Assembly (NCBI GenBank): GCA_024195585.1
Contig: SWBL01000165.1
Coordinates: 43,257-107,256 of the forward strand
Direction of reading: 5' to 3'
Origin: Aureobasidium sp. EXF-3400
Taxonomy: Eukaryota; Ascomycota; Dothideomycetes; Dothideales; Saccotheciaceae
DNA length: 64,000 nt
This document shows positions 40,806 to 53,325 of the stretch, one piece after another. The position numbers and the translations under genes were made by a program. Positions within the stretch are counted from its first letter, which is position 1. Each line of letters starts with the position of its first letter. Under the pieces are notes generated by a model. That model searched no databases and was not told where the DNA came from. It was given only the letters and a program-made list of their open reading frames with translations.

Positions 40806-43310
40806 CTAACCATGTAGTTGAGCGCCGAGGGGTATCCAACTTCTGGAGACGTCCATACTTCTGTTGACTCTGGCACCAGGTGTCAGAGGAACGTCAACGC
40901 GACCACCCCTAGAAGCGTCATCGGAGTCTTCATCATCGTCATACGCGTTTGACAAGCGTGCAAAGTAATCAGCCAGTCCTGAAGTTGGACTCGCAATACT
41001 GTCGTATTGTGGAGGAGGAGTAATGAGTGGCGGCGGAGGCTCTTCGTCTTCAAAGGCTGGTGGATTGAACGATGGAGCGCGCAACAAGTGGATAGGTCGG
41101 TCGACTTGGTTCGCAGGGGCGTTACCCGTTAGATGTGCGGCTTGTGGACGAGCCAGGCTGGGCGCAGTGATGGTGGGAGGTACGGTGGCTTCTCTCATGC
41201 TGTTCAGGGCATTGAGCGTGGGGACGTACGAAGTGGGAGAGTTGCGACGACGGGGTGCATTGGGACAACCGCACTCGTACAGCGAGCTTCCATTGGAAGC
41301 AGACTCGGGACTGGTGTAGGCGGGTAACGATGTGTTTGCTTGCGTTGCGCGACACGATAGGATGTGGAAGGGTGAGTCGATGGAGATTTCAAAGTGTCTG
41401 CGCTTGCCTGGGTTCTCCGCGTCAGGTTTTGAGAGACGCATCACGATCTGAGTAGTGTCAGCAAGTGTCTTGAACATGCTCTAGGTATTAGCATGCACAT
41501 ACCTTGATCCAATGATGCACCTGGATGTTTTGGTATGTAGTGTCGAAGTGCAATCTGGTCGCTCTTTCCCTTTCACGGTTTGACGTGCAACTAGGCAGCT
41601 GTACGTTGAACTCCATTTCAGTAGGCCCGATATTTTCACCTTCTAGGCTGCCGAGAAGATTCGTAGGATCCGAGGTCTGCACTGTCTCACCAGCTGCGGC
41701 ACGCGCACGTTGGTCATACGGAACACCACCTCCTGAGGTGACACGCATTGAGCTACCAGGAAAAGTGCTTGTCGGTGGTGTGTCGGCTCGCTTCTCGAAT
41801 AGCTGCACCTTCCTTGTAGGCTCCATGCGATGGACGCGCTTGTTACTGCAGAAATACTCGATGTTCTCGGTTACAAGTACTTTGATGCGGTGACATTGTA
41901 CCTTGGCTAGCGGGGTGAGTTTGAACGCAATTGGAACCTGTGACCCCAGAGGAAAGGATTTTCCAGAAATTACAATGTCGTAGTGAAGCTGATCCTCCCA
42001 ATTTCTGCTGATGGCAATCGGTTCGACTTGTTCCAGAGAACCTTCGGCTGGAGCTCTGATCAGTTGAACCTCACGGACTCCAACAAGGTTAGCTCTGAAA
42101 GCTCCAGCACGTTCTACGACTGCCTCAAGCTCGTACTTGACCGAGCCTAGATCCACGTCGATTGTCTCGGGCAGTCTGCTGTCAAGAGGGAGTTCGAAGT
42201 TGTATACGTAGTCTCCTGGATTGAAGGTGCGGTAGCCTTTTTGTGCTACTGTAGGGCCACCAGTAGCAGATTCACCCTTGCCAAAACTGCGTGACTGGTT
42301 GACTTGGAGTGACAGCCTTCGTTGATCTTTTGTGCTAAGATTGGTTGTTGAGATGTTGGGCGACTTTCCGATGCCGAAAGATGAGCTGCTGTGAGATGTG
42401 CCGGACTTGAAAAGTTCTACGTGATCTGCGCAAGTTCCTGCTTCGGCTGTTGGGAATTGAGCATTGAAGAAAGGCCAAGTGTGGCTCATGATATTGTCAA
42501 CTTCTTCGAAGTCGACTTTGCGGGGAGGAATGCCTAAAAGTCGTCAGTCGTATGCTTCGGCGAGATGGATACTAGCAAATCACCTTCAGGCCATTTTGTG
42601 GTTGCTCTGCCTTTGAACTTGAGAGTGACTGCCTTGATTTTGGCGGCTTTTGTAACACGTAGGTGAAGGGTTCCTCTCAACATGGCAGTGTTGCCGCTGG
42701 CCATGTCGTTTTGTTCGAAGCCCTGCAAGAAAAGTACTGGCTCGGCCAAATTGATCGAAACGTTCACGCCACTGCCGGAAACCAGTGGTTTGTCGTGCGG
42801 ATCCGTGCCAGGCATCACGGTACTCATGTGTTGTGCTCGGGCTGTGGCGTCTGAAGCAGCTCTCACATCTTCTGACAATGATGGCCGCGTAACCATGCCG
42901 CTAACAGGACCGCCAATTGAACCACGAATATTCGCCCTCATGTTGCCAGATAAAGCGGGTTTCTGTCCTTCTTCTGCAGTTGCGCCTCTTAGGCTATACG
43001 CGGACCAGTGCGGAAGGTCCGAAGGGTTACGTGTGGATACGGAGCGGGCAGATACAATTGAGCGAACGATGCGTTTCGCGGTGTCTGTGGAGGATGAGAG
43101 CCTGTATAGAAAGTGACGGGAGTGGTGTCGTGCTTTGTTGAAGTCTGGTGGAGGAGGGTCGTATGTTTCGTGGACGCTCTTGATGCGGATCGAACCTCTT
43201 CTATATCTGCGGGGCTCGAAGTAACCAGAGCGGTCGGAGCGCTCGAGAAAGCTGCTGGGACAAAAATGGGCCCAACTATTGCGGTGATGAGACGGGTGGA
43301 CCTCTGCCAT
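40806..43310 (-). CDS. Arrestin-related trafficking adaptor, 799 aa
   Basis: Adaptor that recruits the Rsp5/HulA ubiquitin ligase to plasma-membrane transporters. Exons (minus strand) are 43310-42584, 42533-41503 and 41447-40806; introns 50 and 55 nt. An Arg/Ser-rich N-terminal tail precedes the arrestin-N fold (NVSINLAEPVLFLQGFEQND; LRGTLHLRVTKAAKIKAVTL). The arrestin-C fold includes YDIVISGKSFPLGSQVPIAF and RIKVLVTENIEYFCSNKRVH and ends HHWIKIVMRLSKPD across the last intron. The C-tail is disordered and Pro-rich, with two PY-type motifs, LPAY at ~627-630 and PPQY at ~731-734, which bind Rsp5 WW domains. Resembles fungal CreD/Rod1 or Aly-type arrestins; the exact orthologue is not certain. 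It could regulate permeases in this window, but nothing shows it. Confidence 0.9.
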
Positions 43311-44807
43311 TGTATATTAGCTACGGATATCGACAGGCACTTTTCGGCGAGTGAGGAGCGAGATGCATCGAGATAATTAAAACTTGCGATGTCGCCGATC
43401 AAGGTCGTGCAGAACCGTCGTGCATGCCAAAACAAGGAATGGATGCCCAAGATTAAAAGCCAACATGTGCGAGGCTTGATGAACCATGTGCATGTGCAAG
43501 AAAGAGACTCACCGAATCAAGCGTGTTTCAAAGATGCAAATCCCAGCTACGGGCGTACGTACAGCGTGACCTGACCTCTGAGCAGTATATGCGCAAGACG
43601 GTGGTAGTGCAAGGTTAGAGATGAGGTCACGAAAAAGGACTGAGCGAGTATCGACGTCTCTGCACGTGTAGCGCTCTGGGAATTATGGGTGCCCGAGTGT
43701 GGGTTGGGGCCGTCTAAGCCAACTTGTCGCACGAAGCCAAATCGAGTCTCTCTGTTTGTTGTACTCCAAGTCCGATATGGGGAAGACGAAGGAGAATGCT
43801 CGCCGATCAAGCTCGAACCGGTGCTGAATATGTAGAGGCGGCGGTGAGTCGAGTTTTGTCCGTGGGCTCGGGGCGCGGTGAAACACTATGAGAAATCACA
43901 GCAACAAGGGTTTGAGTTATCTATGGGCTATGGCTGCTGAACTACATGAGCGGGCGTTTTTTTGACTTTCGTCATTATTTTTAAAGGACATCTGCCGCGG
44001 CCTTGTCTTGCCTGGTTGCGCGGCTTCTGCTCGCAGCTCCCAAGGTGACGAGCATCCGATGTCTCCGTGATTGGCCTTGGGGGAGACGACAAGCTTTGAC
44101 CGTATGCATTAGTCTTGTTCCCCAGTTGCTATTTGGCGGGTGCCCAAAGGCAAAAGTGGATGCTGACCTTTGAGCACTCGTTAGAGACAACAAGATCCAG
44201 ATTATACAACGGCACCTGACGCGAGAACGAGCTGATCCGAGTCTTCCGGTTGATATATCACTCACCCTCCGCACCCTCCGACCCCGGGGATATTGTTATT
44301 GCAGTCGGGGATATTGCAGTCGTATGCGGGTCCCTCGTTGTGCCTGAGATGGATGTTACGTGTGTCGGAAGCGCGATCCGCAACTTCTGTTGATGTAATG
44401 CCTTTTGGCAGATCGTGGAGGGCCGAAGCAGTGACCATCGACTGTTTCTGGACTTCTCTGAGATGGCAGGACAGATTGTTGCATGCCGCTGCCGCAAAGA
44501 ATCGAGCAGAGATTGGGTAAATCAATTCTCGATTGCTATGCAGACGTACAATGGCGTCGGGCGGGAACAGACCCGAGGAAATGCATCGTAGATGGTCGTG
44601 TCTGAGTGGATGATGCTGCACCGCCGATGCCGCGTCCCCAATTTTGGTCTTGCACAGCCTGGCATTGCAAAAGCGGGGTTAAATTGACTTTCGGCTTTAG
44701 CACGTGAATGACGCGGGACGGTTCCAAACTGGCCTGGAGAAATCGCGTCCTCTCGAGCCAAAGCAAGCGAACAGAGGCCCTGTGTCCGAGGACTGTGTGC
44801 AGCCATC
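43311..44807. promoter_or_regulatory. Long divergent intergenic region, arrestin / DPB11
   Basis: 1.5 kb between divergent genes. Includes a short repeat of GGGGATATTG-like sequence at 44284-44312. Short frames on both strands show no domains. No gene seen. Confidence 0.35.
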
Positions 44808-47654
44808 ATGCCCGACGACGCAGAAGATGGTAGAGTTCTTGCAAGTGCCTTAGAGACGTGTTGCAGAAACGACTGACGCTTTCCACAGGCAACAATGCAC
44901 TTCTTCGAGGTCTTGTGCTCTGCAGCACCTCGCTATCGCAGGATCTCAGAGTCAGTAACCTACACATAGAGTCCATACTATATGTACTCATGCGCTCTGC
45001 GTGACAGGATAAGCTCAACGATCTTGCAAGAAGCATGGGTGCCGTTCACCGTCTCGACCTCACCGCCGACGTGACACATTTGATAGTCGGCAACATCGAC
45101 ACCCCCAAATGCAGACATACCGCAAAAGAGCGACCAGACATACACGTTCTCAAGCCCGAATGGATCCATGCCATACGCAAAGCCTACATGGAAGATCAAG
45201 ACATAGACCTCGACGCTTTAGTCCAAGAACACCGCCTCCCCGTCTTCTACAACTTGCACATATCTGTCACGGGCTTCGAAGACAGTATGCATCCTGCCAC
45301 CCGATTTCATCTATCATATACTAACACCACACGCAGTTGAAGAGAGACAGAACATCATAGAAAAGATCAGAAACAATGGCGCATTTTATCATGGGGACCT
45401 GACCAGAGAAGTCACCCACCTGATTGTCGCCAAACCAAAGGGCGCAAAGTACGAGCGTGCACAATCTTGGAACATCAAGACCGTTGCTCTAAAGTGGCTC
45501 GAAGAAAGTCTTGACAGAGCCATGGCTGTCGATGAGTCATTATACCATCCCCTAATGTCCCTCGAGGATCAGGGTCAAGGCGCCTTTGTACGTGGTTATC
45601 AGCGGCCTCCCGTGCTTGGAAAGAGACAACGTGAAGAATCTGCTGTTGCGCCAAAAGAAGAAATTGGCAAGCGGAAGATGCGACGCACCGCAAGTGCCAA
45701 GTTGGCAGACCACAGTCAAAACATGATGACCAGTTTCCTGTCGCTCGGAGGTGAAGAGTCATCCGAAGCCATAAATGACCAGTGGACAGAGAATCCACAA
45801 GTTACAACGCCGCCGCGAAGTCTTACTCCTCCCAATCGAGCTACCAACATCTCTCGACATGCATCGTGGGAGGTGGGTCCTGTACATGAAGAAGAGCCAG
45901 GACTCTTCTCGGGCGTTTTGTGTCTGGTCCACGGCCATGACGAGAAGAAGGTGAGCTGACACTCTTTCCTATAATCAGAGAGTCTATCTGACCATTGTGG
46001 ATAGGCAGCTAAGATTGACGATATCATAACTTCGAATGGAGGCCAAGTCACTCGTTCTGCTGATGCCTTGAGCGCAACTCAGAGTGGCGCTTCAAGTCAA
46101 CGCAAAGTCCTCATACTACCCAGTGGATGGACGTCAACTAACATGGGCTCGTTGCCCGAGATTCCTCCTGAAACATGGTTCGCGACGGAATGGTGGCTGG
46201 AAAGGTGTATCAAGCACAAAGTGATTGTCGATCCTGATCATGATATACTCAGTCAACCGCATCTCAGTCTGCCAATTATTGGTGCGTGTCAAATCAAATC
46301 TTCTTATCTTACTATCAGCTGACAGTTTCAGACTTCCAAGGACTGAAGATAGCGACATCTGGAATGGGCCATGACGTGTTACACATTTCAAAGGTGGTCA
46401 GGCTTGCAGGTGAGACATTGTTAAGAAGGGACGACAGCGCAATGCAACTGACATTCTTGCAGGCGCATCCTACGATGAAGTACTGCTGCCGAGGACGTCT
46501 ATCCTAGTGGTTCCTAGTACCGCGACAAATCCGGAAAAGATATCATACGCTGCGAAGCACAAGATTCCTGTTGTCTCAGATACATGGCTCTATTCTAGTC
46601 TGCAACATGCACGGAAAATGCCAACGCACGATTACATAGTGGCTGGTGGGTCAAAGCAGACACTCGACCGTCAACAGCTTGATCATCCTTCTCGAGAAGC
46701 TAGTATCGCTCCTCCACAAGATAAGAGGTAGTATAAGCTAGTTCAGCTAGTGAGAAATAGGCTGATAACGTACATAGAAAAGATATTCTACCCGCCCAAC
46801 GTCTCTCAGCAATCAGGAAGCGAAATGTAGCTACTTCGCTGCACCTTTATCAGTCAGGTCCTGTTCAACCAGCACAACAACAACCTGCAAACTCTAAAAG
46901 GAGGGGACCATTTATTGAAGAAGACGAGGAAGAGGCGGTGCCAGACGAAAGAACTCACACTGTCCAAGACTTAGTGATGAAGCATGATGCACCTTCGGAC
47001 GATCCGCCACCAGTAGTAGCTGATGATTACATGCTGGAAACCGACGTTGCGCAGCCACTACAGAACATTCCACCAGAAGTGAATGCCACCAGAAAACAAT
47101 CAAAACGATTACCTTCAAGGGATATGGGCGTTCGCTCGACCTCTTCATCGTCACAGAAAGATGTACAACAAGCTAAACCAGGAGAAGACGAAAACTCGGA
47201 TGCAATTGCAAACCAAGTGCGATTGAGTGGAGAAATCAAATCGTTGCTTGAGCGACAACACTCTCACTCAGGATCATCGTCAGTCGAACAACCAGTCAAG
47301 GGAAGATGGAGGAAAGATAAGAGACTTGGTCGCGCTCCGTCATACACATCGAATTCGTCGACATCTGTCTCGTTCCGCCAACACCCAAACATGGATGCAA
47401 CCAATTCAGGTCCACTTGCAAGCATGGTGGAAAATGAAGTACCTGCACCAAGTCAACAGGTCACGTACGAGACGCCAGAAGCTCAAGAATATCGAGCCAA
47501 GATGAGCAAGAAAATGGGCACGAGACTCATGGATGATAGCATCGGTACACGAGTAGAGAGCCCGGGACTCGTCCGCGATGTCGATGAAAGTGGTACTACT
47601 GGCGTTGGAGGTCGAGTACGTGGACGCCAGCGAACGGCAAAGAATGCGCTATGA
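44808..47654 (+). CDS. DPB11: Four-BRCT replication/checkpoint protein (Dpb11/Rad4/TopBP1)
   Basis: Scaffold that binds phosphorylated Sld3/Sld2 for origin firing and 9-1-1/ATR for the DNA damage checkpoint. Eight exons: 44808-44829, 44889-44950, 45008-45284, 45337-45950, 46005-46281, 46332-46409, 46463-46727 and 46778-47654; introns 50-59 nt; 823 residues. BRCT1 (~9-105) contains LRGLVLCSTS, DVTHLIVGN and KPEWIHAIRK. BRCT2 (~114-205) has LHISVTGFED, EVTHLIVAKPKGAKYERA and VALKWLEESL. BRCT3 (~305-410) has LFSGVLCLVHGHDEKK and WFATEWWLERCI. BRCT4 (~418-510) has FQGLKIATSGMG and VVSDTWLYSSLQ. The C-tail is acidic then basic and disordered, as in the Mec1-activating region. For intron 5 the acceptor at 46331 is preferred over 46325 because a CTGAC branch motif overlaps the latter. 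Confidence 0.93.
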
Positions 47655-48058
47655 GTGAATGATCAGACGATGGTGTCAGGAGATTGCTGCAAGTTCAGGA
47701 TACAGATGTAGCAAAGCTATGTAAAACAGAACGAATGTGTAGGTGCATGACACGTTTGTGCTGTGGTCGTGTGCTCTGGGATGTGCATGGGACAGAGAGA
47801 AAAAACGAATAAAAGAAGAAAAATCATGTCGATGTCGCCATTGTGAACGGCCCGAAAAGGCGATCGCATCGAGAAAGAGCACAGACGGGGACTGGTCCAG
47901 GCCCTTTGCCGCCCTGCCTTGTCCATGTGCTTTCTGGTGGCAGCCATGTGACGGTTCAAACTCCGTGATCAAGTCGATTCGGAGTTGGTAGTTGGAGTCT
48001 TGCGGCAAGAACAAAAAGAAGGAGAACATCATTACTTCTGGGTCGTCTTGCAGTCAGC
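47655..48058. other. Intergenic
   Basis: 404 bp between tandem plus-strand genes. Purine-rich stretch around 47796-47824. No gene seen. Confidence 0.4.
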
Positions 48059-49143
48059 ATGGCGTCGTTGCAAACTCCCCCTCAACTTCTCTCGCCTCCA
48101 CCTTCTCCCGCCCCGCAGAATCTGTCCACCGACATCAACACGGCCACACGGTGCGCTTCCTACGACTTCTTTTTGCAGAGTCCTGCTGCAGTCGCTGACA
48201 TGGTTCAAGATCGGTTCACACACGGCTGAACAAGCTTATCGTTTCCCGACTGCCTCTTGCTCTTCCGCCGATAGCAAAGACCCCGGAACTATACGCTCAC
48301 GGTATCAACACCTTTGGCGACATCTACCTTGTCTTTGAGAACTGCTGGCGCGTCCTTATCGCAGAGGTCGACAAGTCCAAGGCAGATGACTCTTCCCACG
48401 ATACAAATCTGCGCCAATGGCTTTCTCAACTAGTCCCACCTGGTCTCTGGCGCTCCGATGCCATCAAGAAAGATCTGGAATATTTGGAGACAGTCACCGG
48501 TGTTGATCTAGAGGCTGTATCAAACGAACAGCTTCGCTCCTTCACAGGGCACATATATCGTCAGACTCGAGAAAAGCCGCACGTCTTGGTTGCCTATGCC
48601 TGGATTATGTACATGGCCATATTCTCTGGCGGTCGCTGGATCAGGGAACAACTTACAGAATCTGGACCTGAGTTCTGGGGTGTTACTCACGACTCGGACA
48701 AGACAGCGTACTGGATCCATGGCACATTAAGGCCAGGTTTCACACTGTTTTGCTTCTCAGGAACAAGAGACGGAGAAGATATCAAGACAGACTTCAAGAC
48801 TCGGCTAGAGAAAGCAGAGGAACTCTTGACAGCACATGAGCGCAAGGACATCATTGACGAGGCCAAATTCATCTTTGAACAGTGTGTTGGGATTGTCGAA
48901 GGGCTCGACAAGCAGCTCATGACGGACCTTGAACTTGTCAAAACACTGGCTGCTCGAGAGGCCAAGCATGGAAATCCGCACCTCAAGATGAAGCCGACCC
49001 GGGCTGCTTTACCACAGGACGCAGCACCACAGACCGAGGCCAAGTCTGCAAGCTTCATCAGAGCCATCGTGGTTGCCTTGTTCGCTTTTGCGTTTTACCA
49101 GTCCTATCGATGGCAGTTTGGAGATATCGAGAATACGGAATAA
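48059..49143 (+). CDS. HMX1: Heme oxygenase, tail-anchored
   Basis: Opens heme to biliverdin, CO and iron, at the ER membrane in fungi, for iron recycling. Exons are 48059-48150 and 48210-49143, intron 59 nt, 341 residues. The first junction yields INTATRSVHTRLNKLI, with the proximal heme-ligand His34, confirming the model; without splicing the motif is lost. Other marks are LRSFTGHIYRQTREKPHVLVAYAW... region typical of distal helices, with SGGRWIREQL carrying the flexible Gly pair over heme. The N-tail is Pro/Ser-rich. A C-terminal hydrophobic helix (AIVVALFAFAFYQSY) followed by a short polar tail makes it tail-anchored. The adjacent genes are not heme-related. Confidence 0.93.
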
Positions 49144-49570
49144 TATTCTGGTAATTTCATGTTTGGATTAGATTAGATGATGTGGGAGGTTGGTGAGGAA
49201 CACAGTCCAGATACAGAGATGATGGCATGCGGCGAAAGCGCCAAGAGATACCCCGATAGAGATGAATAATATTGTTCTGATTGATTATTACGTGCTTTCA
49301 CTTCAAGGACTTGGTCACTCGTGTTTGTGGCATTGAAATCGTGAGAAAGCAGACGCGCAGACAGACGCTCTTGTGTTTCAGAGTGGAGCTTGGCGCTCGG
49401 ACCTTCTCACATGCCAACCTCAATCCAAAGACTCCTTGTATTCACACTTTACTTTGAACCACTCACACATTTACTCTTGAGATCAATCGAGGCTCTCTCA
49501 CGCTGTCTTGGCCATAAGAACTTTCCCCTTGCTACAACACTCTGTCGCTAGAGCCATCCCACAATAAACA
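49144..49570. other. MKT1 promoter region
   Basis: 427 bp between tandem genes. No site or gene recognised. Confidence 0.4.
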
Positions 49571-51966
49571 ATGATATCCGGATTCAACGAATGGGCAGCA
49601 TCAGCCCAGCTAGGCCATACCGATTCATTTGCAGAACTGAACGAGCGTCGTCTTGGAATTGAAGCCGAAGATTTCATTGTCAACATACTCACAACCTCTC
49701 CCACCAAGGAACCCCTACTTCCAGCGCTTGGCGGCCTTCCTTTTGCTCTCGAGGACACTATCACAAATCACGTTGGCGTTCTCAGGAGCTATGGTTGCCA
49801 GCCTTACTTCATCTTTAACGGAGTGACTTCGAATGGCCAAGAGGAGAGACTTCAGGCTGCAACTCGCGCCACCAAGAGCATCGCAAATGCTTGGGAATTG
49901 TACGGTGCATCCGAACCTGAACGTGCTGTTGCCGAATTCGGTACTTTGTGTAAGCATTGGCTTTTTTCGATAATCGACTAAATCAAGACTGATCTGCTTG
50001 GATAGCTGGCACTATCAACGTCGACAACATCTACCGTTTCGTTCAGAATATCTTGCGCAAGCACGATGTGGACTTTCTCGTTGCGCCGCATAGCGCATGT
50101 GCTCAGGTAGGCGCAATGATTGCTCCACATGCATCATGGAACTAACCTCAGAGCTAGCTCGCCTCCATCGCTGGAACCGAGTTTTGCGATGCCGTAGCAG
50201 GGTCCAGCGACATTCTTATGTATGAGATCGATCAGCTTATCACCAAACTTGACTTCGAGCAGGCTCAATTCTCGTGGGTGACTCGCCGCGAATGTATGGA
50301 GGCTCTTGGAGCTCCTTCTACAGCCATGTTTGTCGATGCTTGCCTCCTTTCTGGCTGCTCGATCCTGCCCACTCTTCCCCAGCTGGAGAACGATATGACT
50401 GCATCTCCCAGAACCCCAAAGATCAGAGCCGCTGCTGATCTCCTTAAGAGAAGCCAAACTAACGGTAACGCTCTCTGTCTACAATATCAGGATGAACCGG
50501 CTATGATGGCATTGAACTACCTAGACCACTATCGCAAGGCAAGCCTGTACATCAAGCATTACGTTTGCATTCGACCCAACGGCAAGATTGAGTCGGTCGA
50601 CGGAGCTTCTGCCCCTAGCGACCTGAACAACATCATGGGTCACCGTCTGCCAGAGGAGGCTTTCGGCTATCTTTCTCACGGCATCATCAGTTCCGAAATG
50701 CTCAGCTGGATAGCATCCAATGAGATCATCGAGCGCCCACCCCTCGATGGAGGCGAGGCTGATGCCTACCGTCGTCTTGTGTCTGACGGTCTTACTCCTC
50801 TGCGAACATCTGCTCTATCACTCCTCACGTACTCGTTCCATCGCTTCTACCAGCACAGGCCTATTTACCTGAGATGCTGGTTCAGCCCTAACGCACCAAA
50901 GACCCTGAACGTCGCAGACACTACAGATCCTAGGACGACGATTTCTGGATGGAACGTTCGACTCGAACAAATCACAGCAAAGGCAACCAAGCTTGAACGT
51001 GATGTTTCAACTCTGGCCTTTGCGGTGAGCAGCTTGCAAGATGCTGAGTTTGCCAAAACTACCATCACACCGAAGTCCAATGGACAGAAGCCGCTCAGCT
51101 CTCCTGAAGAGGTGCAATCCAATGCGCTATGGAGGTTCCTCCAGCTGCGTGGCTACATCCAGCAAGACCACCAACTCAGTACGCTTGGTCAATGTCTGCA
51201 GACCGCTTTCTCGCGTCACAACCAGCAGGATCTGGAAGAGCCGACACTTCTTGCTTTCGAGATGTTGCGCCTAAACCTGCTCAACTCGAACAACATGTTC
51301 CCCTACAATGGTTCTCCCCAGCGTGGGTCTGAGACAGACAAGCGCAACACGCTGCTGGTGAGTAGGGTTGCATGCTTCGCAGGACTTCGTCACAAGAGTA
51401 TCGGATTCACCGGACCTTTGAGCAGACATCTGCTTGCTTACACTTCGATGGTTTCTGCAGTGCGCGGCAGCTTGCGAAATGTGGTTGAAATGAGTCTCTT
51501 TGGTTTGCTAGCCAACCACCATGTGGACCGCAACATGGCCCCTAGCGTTTTGGCTCAAATAAGCTACAGGTATGATGATGTTCATGGATCGAGATTTGCA
51601 TCTGCTAACGACATTTTCAGCCTGCCTTTCTTGAACGACGTAGACTGCGCTCTCGGCATTGCAGTCAAGTCGTATCTGGATGAGTTGTCTGCCCAGAGCG
51701 AACCCACTTCAGAGGCGTCGCGCCAGGCTGTCAAGACAAAGGGAGCCAACGAATGGTTCCCTCATGCTACTGACTTCCAGGGTGACTTGCAGAGGGCTTT
51801 CGCACTGTGGGATTCGGCAAGTTTTGTCACAAAAAAACACTCACGACTCTGCTAACGTGGTGAACAGGTCTACGCTGCCGTTGCAAGCGCCCCTGAGACT
51901 TTGGTTTCGGCCAAGGACAAGAAGGTCTGGGAGGAAGCTGATGCGTGGCTGTCGGAGAGAAAATAA
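49571..51966 (+). CDS. MKT1: MKT1 post-transcriptional regulator (XPG-like)
   Basis: Nuclease-fold protein that works with Pbp1 in mRNA stability and translation. Exons: 49571-49949, 50006-50106, 50158-51569, 51621-51816 and 51868-51966; 728 residues. The N-terminal XPG-N-like part (LNERRLGIEAEDFIVNILTT; GVLRSYGCQPYFIFNG) is followed by an XPG-I-like segment (FLVAPHSACAQLASIAGTEF) and the MKT1 C-terminal domain (RVACFAGLRHKSIGFTGPLS). As in other MKT1 proteins, the acidic metal-binding residues of active XPG nucleases are largely missing. The intron at 51570-51620 is 51 nt, in frame and without stops, so retention would add 17 residues. The last intron (51817-51867) begins GCAAGT, a GC-AG type. 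The stop converges on FUR1, 120 bp apart. Confidence 0.92.
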
Positions 51967-52086
51967 ACGTGAGGCATCACTTGATCGAAAGGAGCTCAAC
52001 AAAGTGATCACAGAAAATACAGAAAACAAAGAAAGAGAAAGAAAACAGAAAAGCGCAAACAAAACGGAATAAAAGTATAGTCTTGT

Positions 52087-52893
52087 TCATTTACCAATGG
52101 TAAGGAAGAGTCTATCACCAACATCACCAAGACCAGGTTTGATCATTCCCTTTGCATCTGTGCCCGGGTCCACAGCACCAACCCAGATCTGTACACCCTC
52201 CTCCCAAACACGACTGACCTTTTCCAAGCCCTCGTGACTAGCCAGAACACTGCAGATGACTATGCGTTTGACACCCCAATCTTTTAGCGTGTCGATGGCA
52301 GCACTTGCCGTAGCACCAGTAGCAATGATGGGGTCAAGCAGGATGGCTAGATCGGAAGGAGTGGTTTGTTGTGATGTGTTTGTAGCGGAGTGGTATGGCA
52401 GGTTGTTGTAGTATTCGACGGGTTGGAGCGTGGTCTTTTCGCGGTACATGCCTAGGTGAAACACTGGGACTGGGTCTGGTAGGATGGAGAGAAGAGCTGG
52501 AGACGCTCGTGTCAGATGGGTTTGGTTGGTGAGGTTGGCTGTTCAGGACGTACCGTCGACCATTGATAGACCGGATCGCAGGATAGGCACGAGGGAAACA
52601 TGAGAGGGCGAGATGGAGTCAATGGGGAAGTCGTAACCTAACGGCGATTGATCCTACAAGTTCAAGAGTGCCATCAGAGCAATGTCAACTTGTCAGAGAG
52701 CAGGACCTCATACTGTGCCTTGTTGTCTAGACTTCAGAGCGGAACCGAGAGCTTCGTATCCCAGCATGGTCGAGATGTCGTGGATCAGGCGCTTAGCATC
52801 ACGAGCGCCAGTCTGTTGCGATCGCAGTTGCGATACCTTTGCCCGTAGGCAGGGGTGCTGGGCTACGTGGACGTTAGACGGTAGAGAAGACAT
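52087..52893 (-). CDS. FUR1: Uracil phosphoribosyltransferase
   Basis: Pyrimidine salvage enzyme making UMP from uracil and PRPP; in fungi it also activates 5-fluorouracil. Exons (minus strand) are 52893-52714, 52653-52554 and 52496-52087; introns 60 and 57 nt; 229 residues. Marks: HVAQHPCLRAKVSQLRSQQT at the N-terminus, LVPILRSGLSMVDALLSILP, and the PRPP loop LLDPIIATGATASAAIDTLK. The C-terminus ends VDPGTDAKGMIKPGLGDVGD then RLF, the uracil-binding flap of the family. Length is normal. A GAGGAC hexanucleotide repeat lies 38 bp upstream of the start codon, probably in the leader. Confidence 0.95.
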
Positions 52894-52930
52894 GGTCGTC
52901 TACGAGTGGTAGTCAATGGGCAAGGAGGGT

Positions 52931-52984
<54 letters not shown>

Positions 52985-53325
52985 GGCAAACAAAGAGCAC
53001 GCTGTAAGGCAGTCACGGTTCAAGAAGATCAAGTTACGAGAAGAGCAGACTCGTAGCCTCAATGTTTGCTCACACGGACTCCGATAAGAAGGTCAACAGA
53101 GGCATGTGACGGCTTGATAGGGCGGCCGTGGCCGAGCAGCATGACTGATATCAATGGCGGGGTCATTGTTGACGCTCGGCGCACGGACTGGCAGAGCTGC
53201 AAGCCGATCATACCGAACAGGCACGGCCCGGCCGCTTGATCGCAGGTTTGCGTCGGTGCGGAAAAGGTAGGTACTTGTTGACAAGCATGAACGACCTCTC
53301 TCTCATCTCCCCGTCGTGACACGGC
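52894..53325. promoter_or_regulatory. Divergent promoter, FUR1 / FEX
   Basis: 432 bp between divergent starts. Its main feature is the hexanucleotide repeat at 52931-52984. No gene seen. Confidence 0.4.
52931..52984. repeat. (GAGGAC)8 hexanucleotide repeat
   Basis: Eight GAGGAC units plus a ninth GAGGAG. Read on the FUR1 sense strand it is (GTCCTC)n, a pyrimidine-rich tract 38-91 bp before the ATG. The unit is a multiple of three but no supported gene reads through it. Confidence 0.95.

Noticed and set aside
37038..49143. Heme gene cluster (HEM3 and heme oxygenase in one window)
   Set aside because: About 10 kb and several unrelated genes separate them; no sign of shared control.
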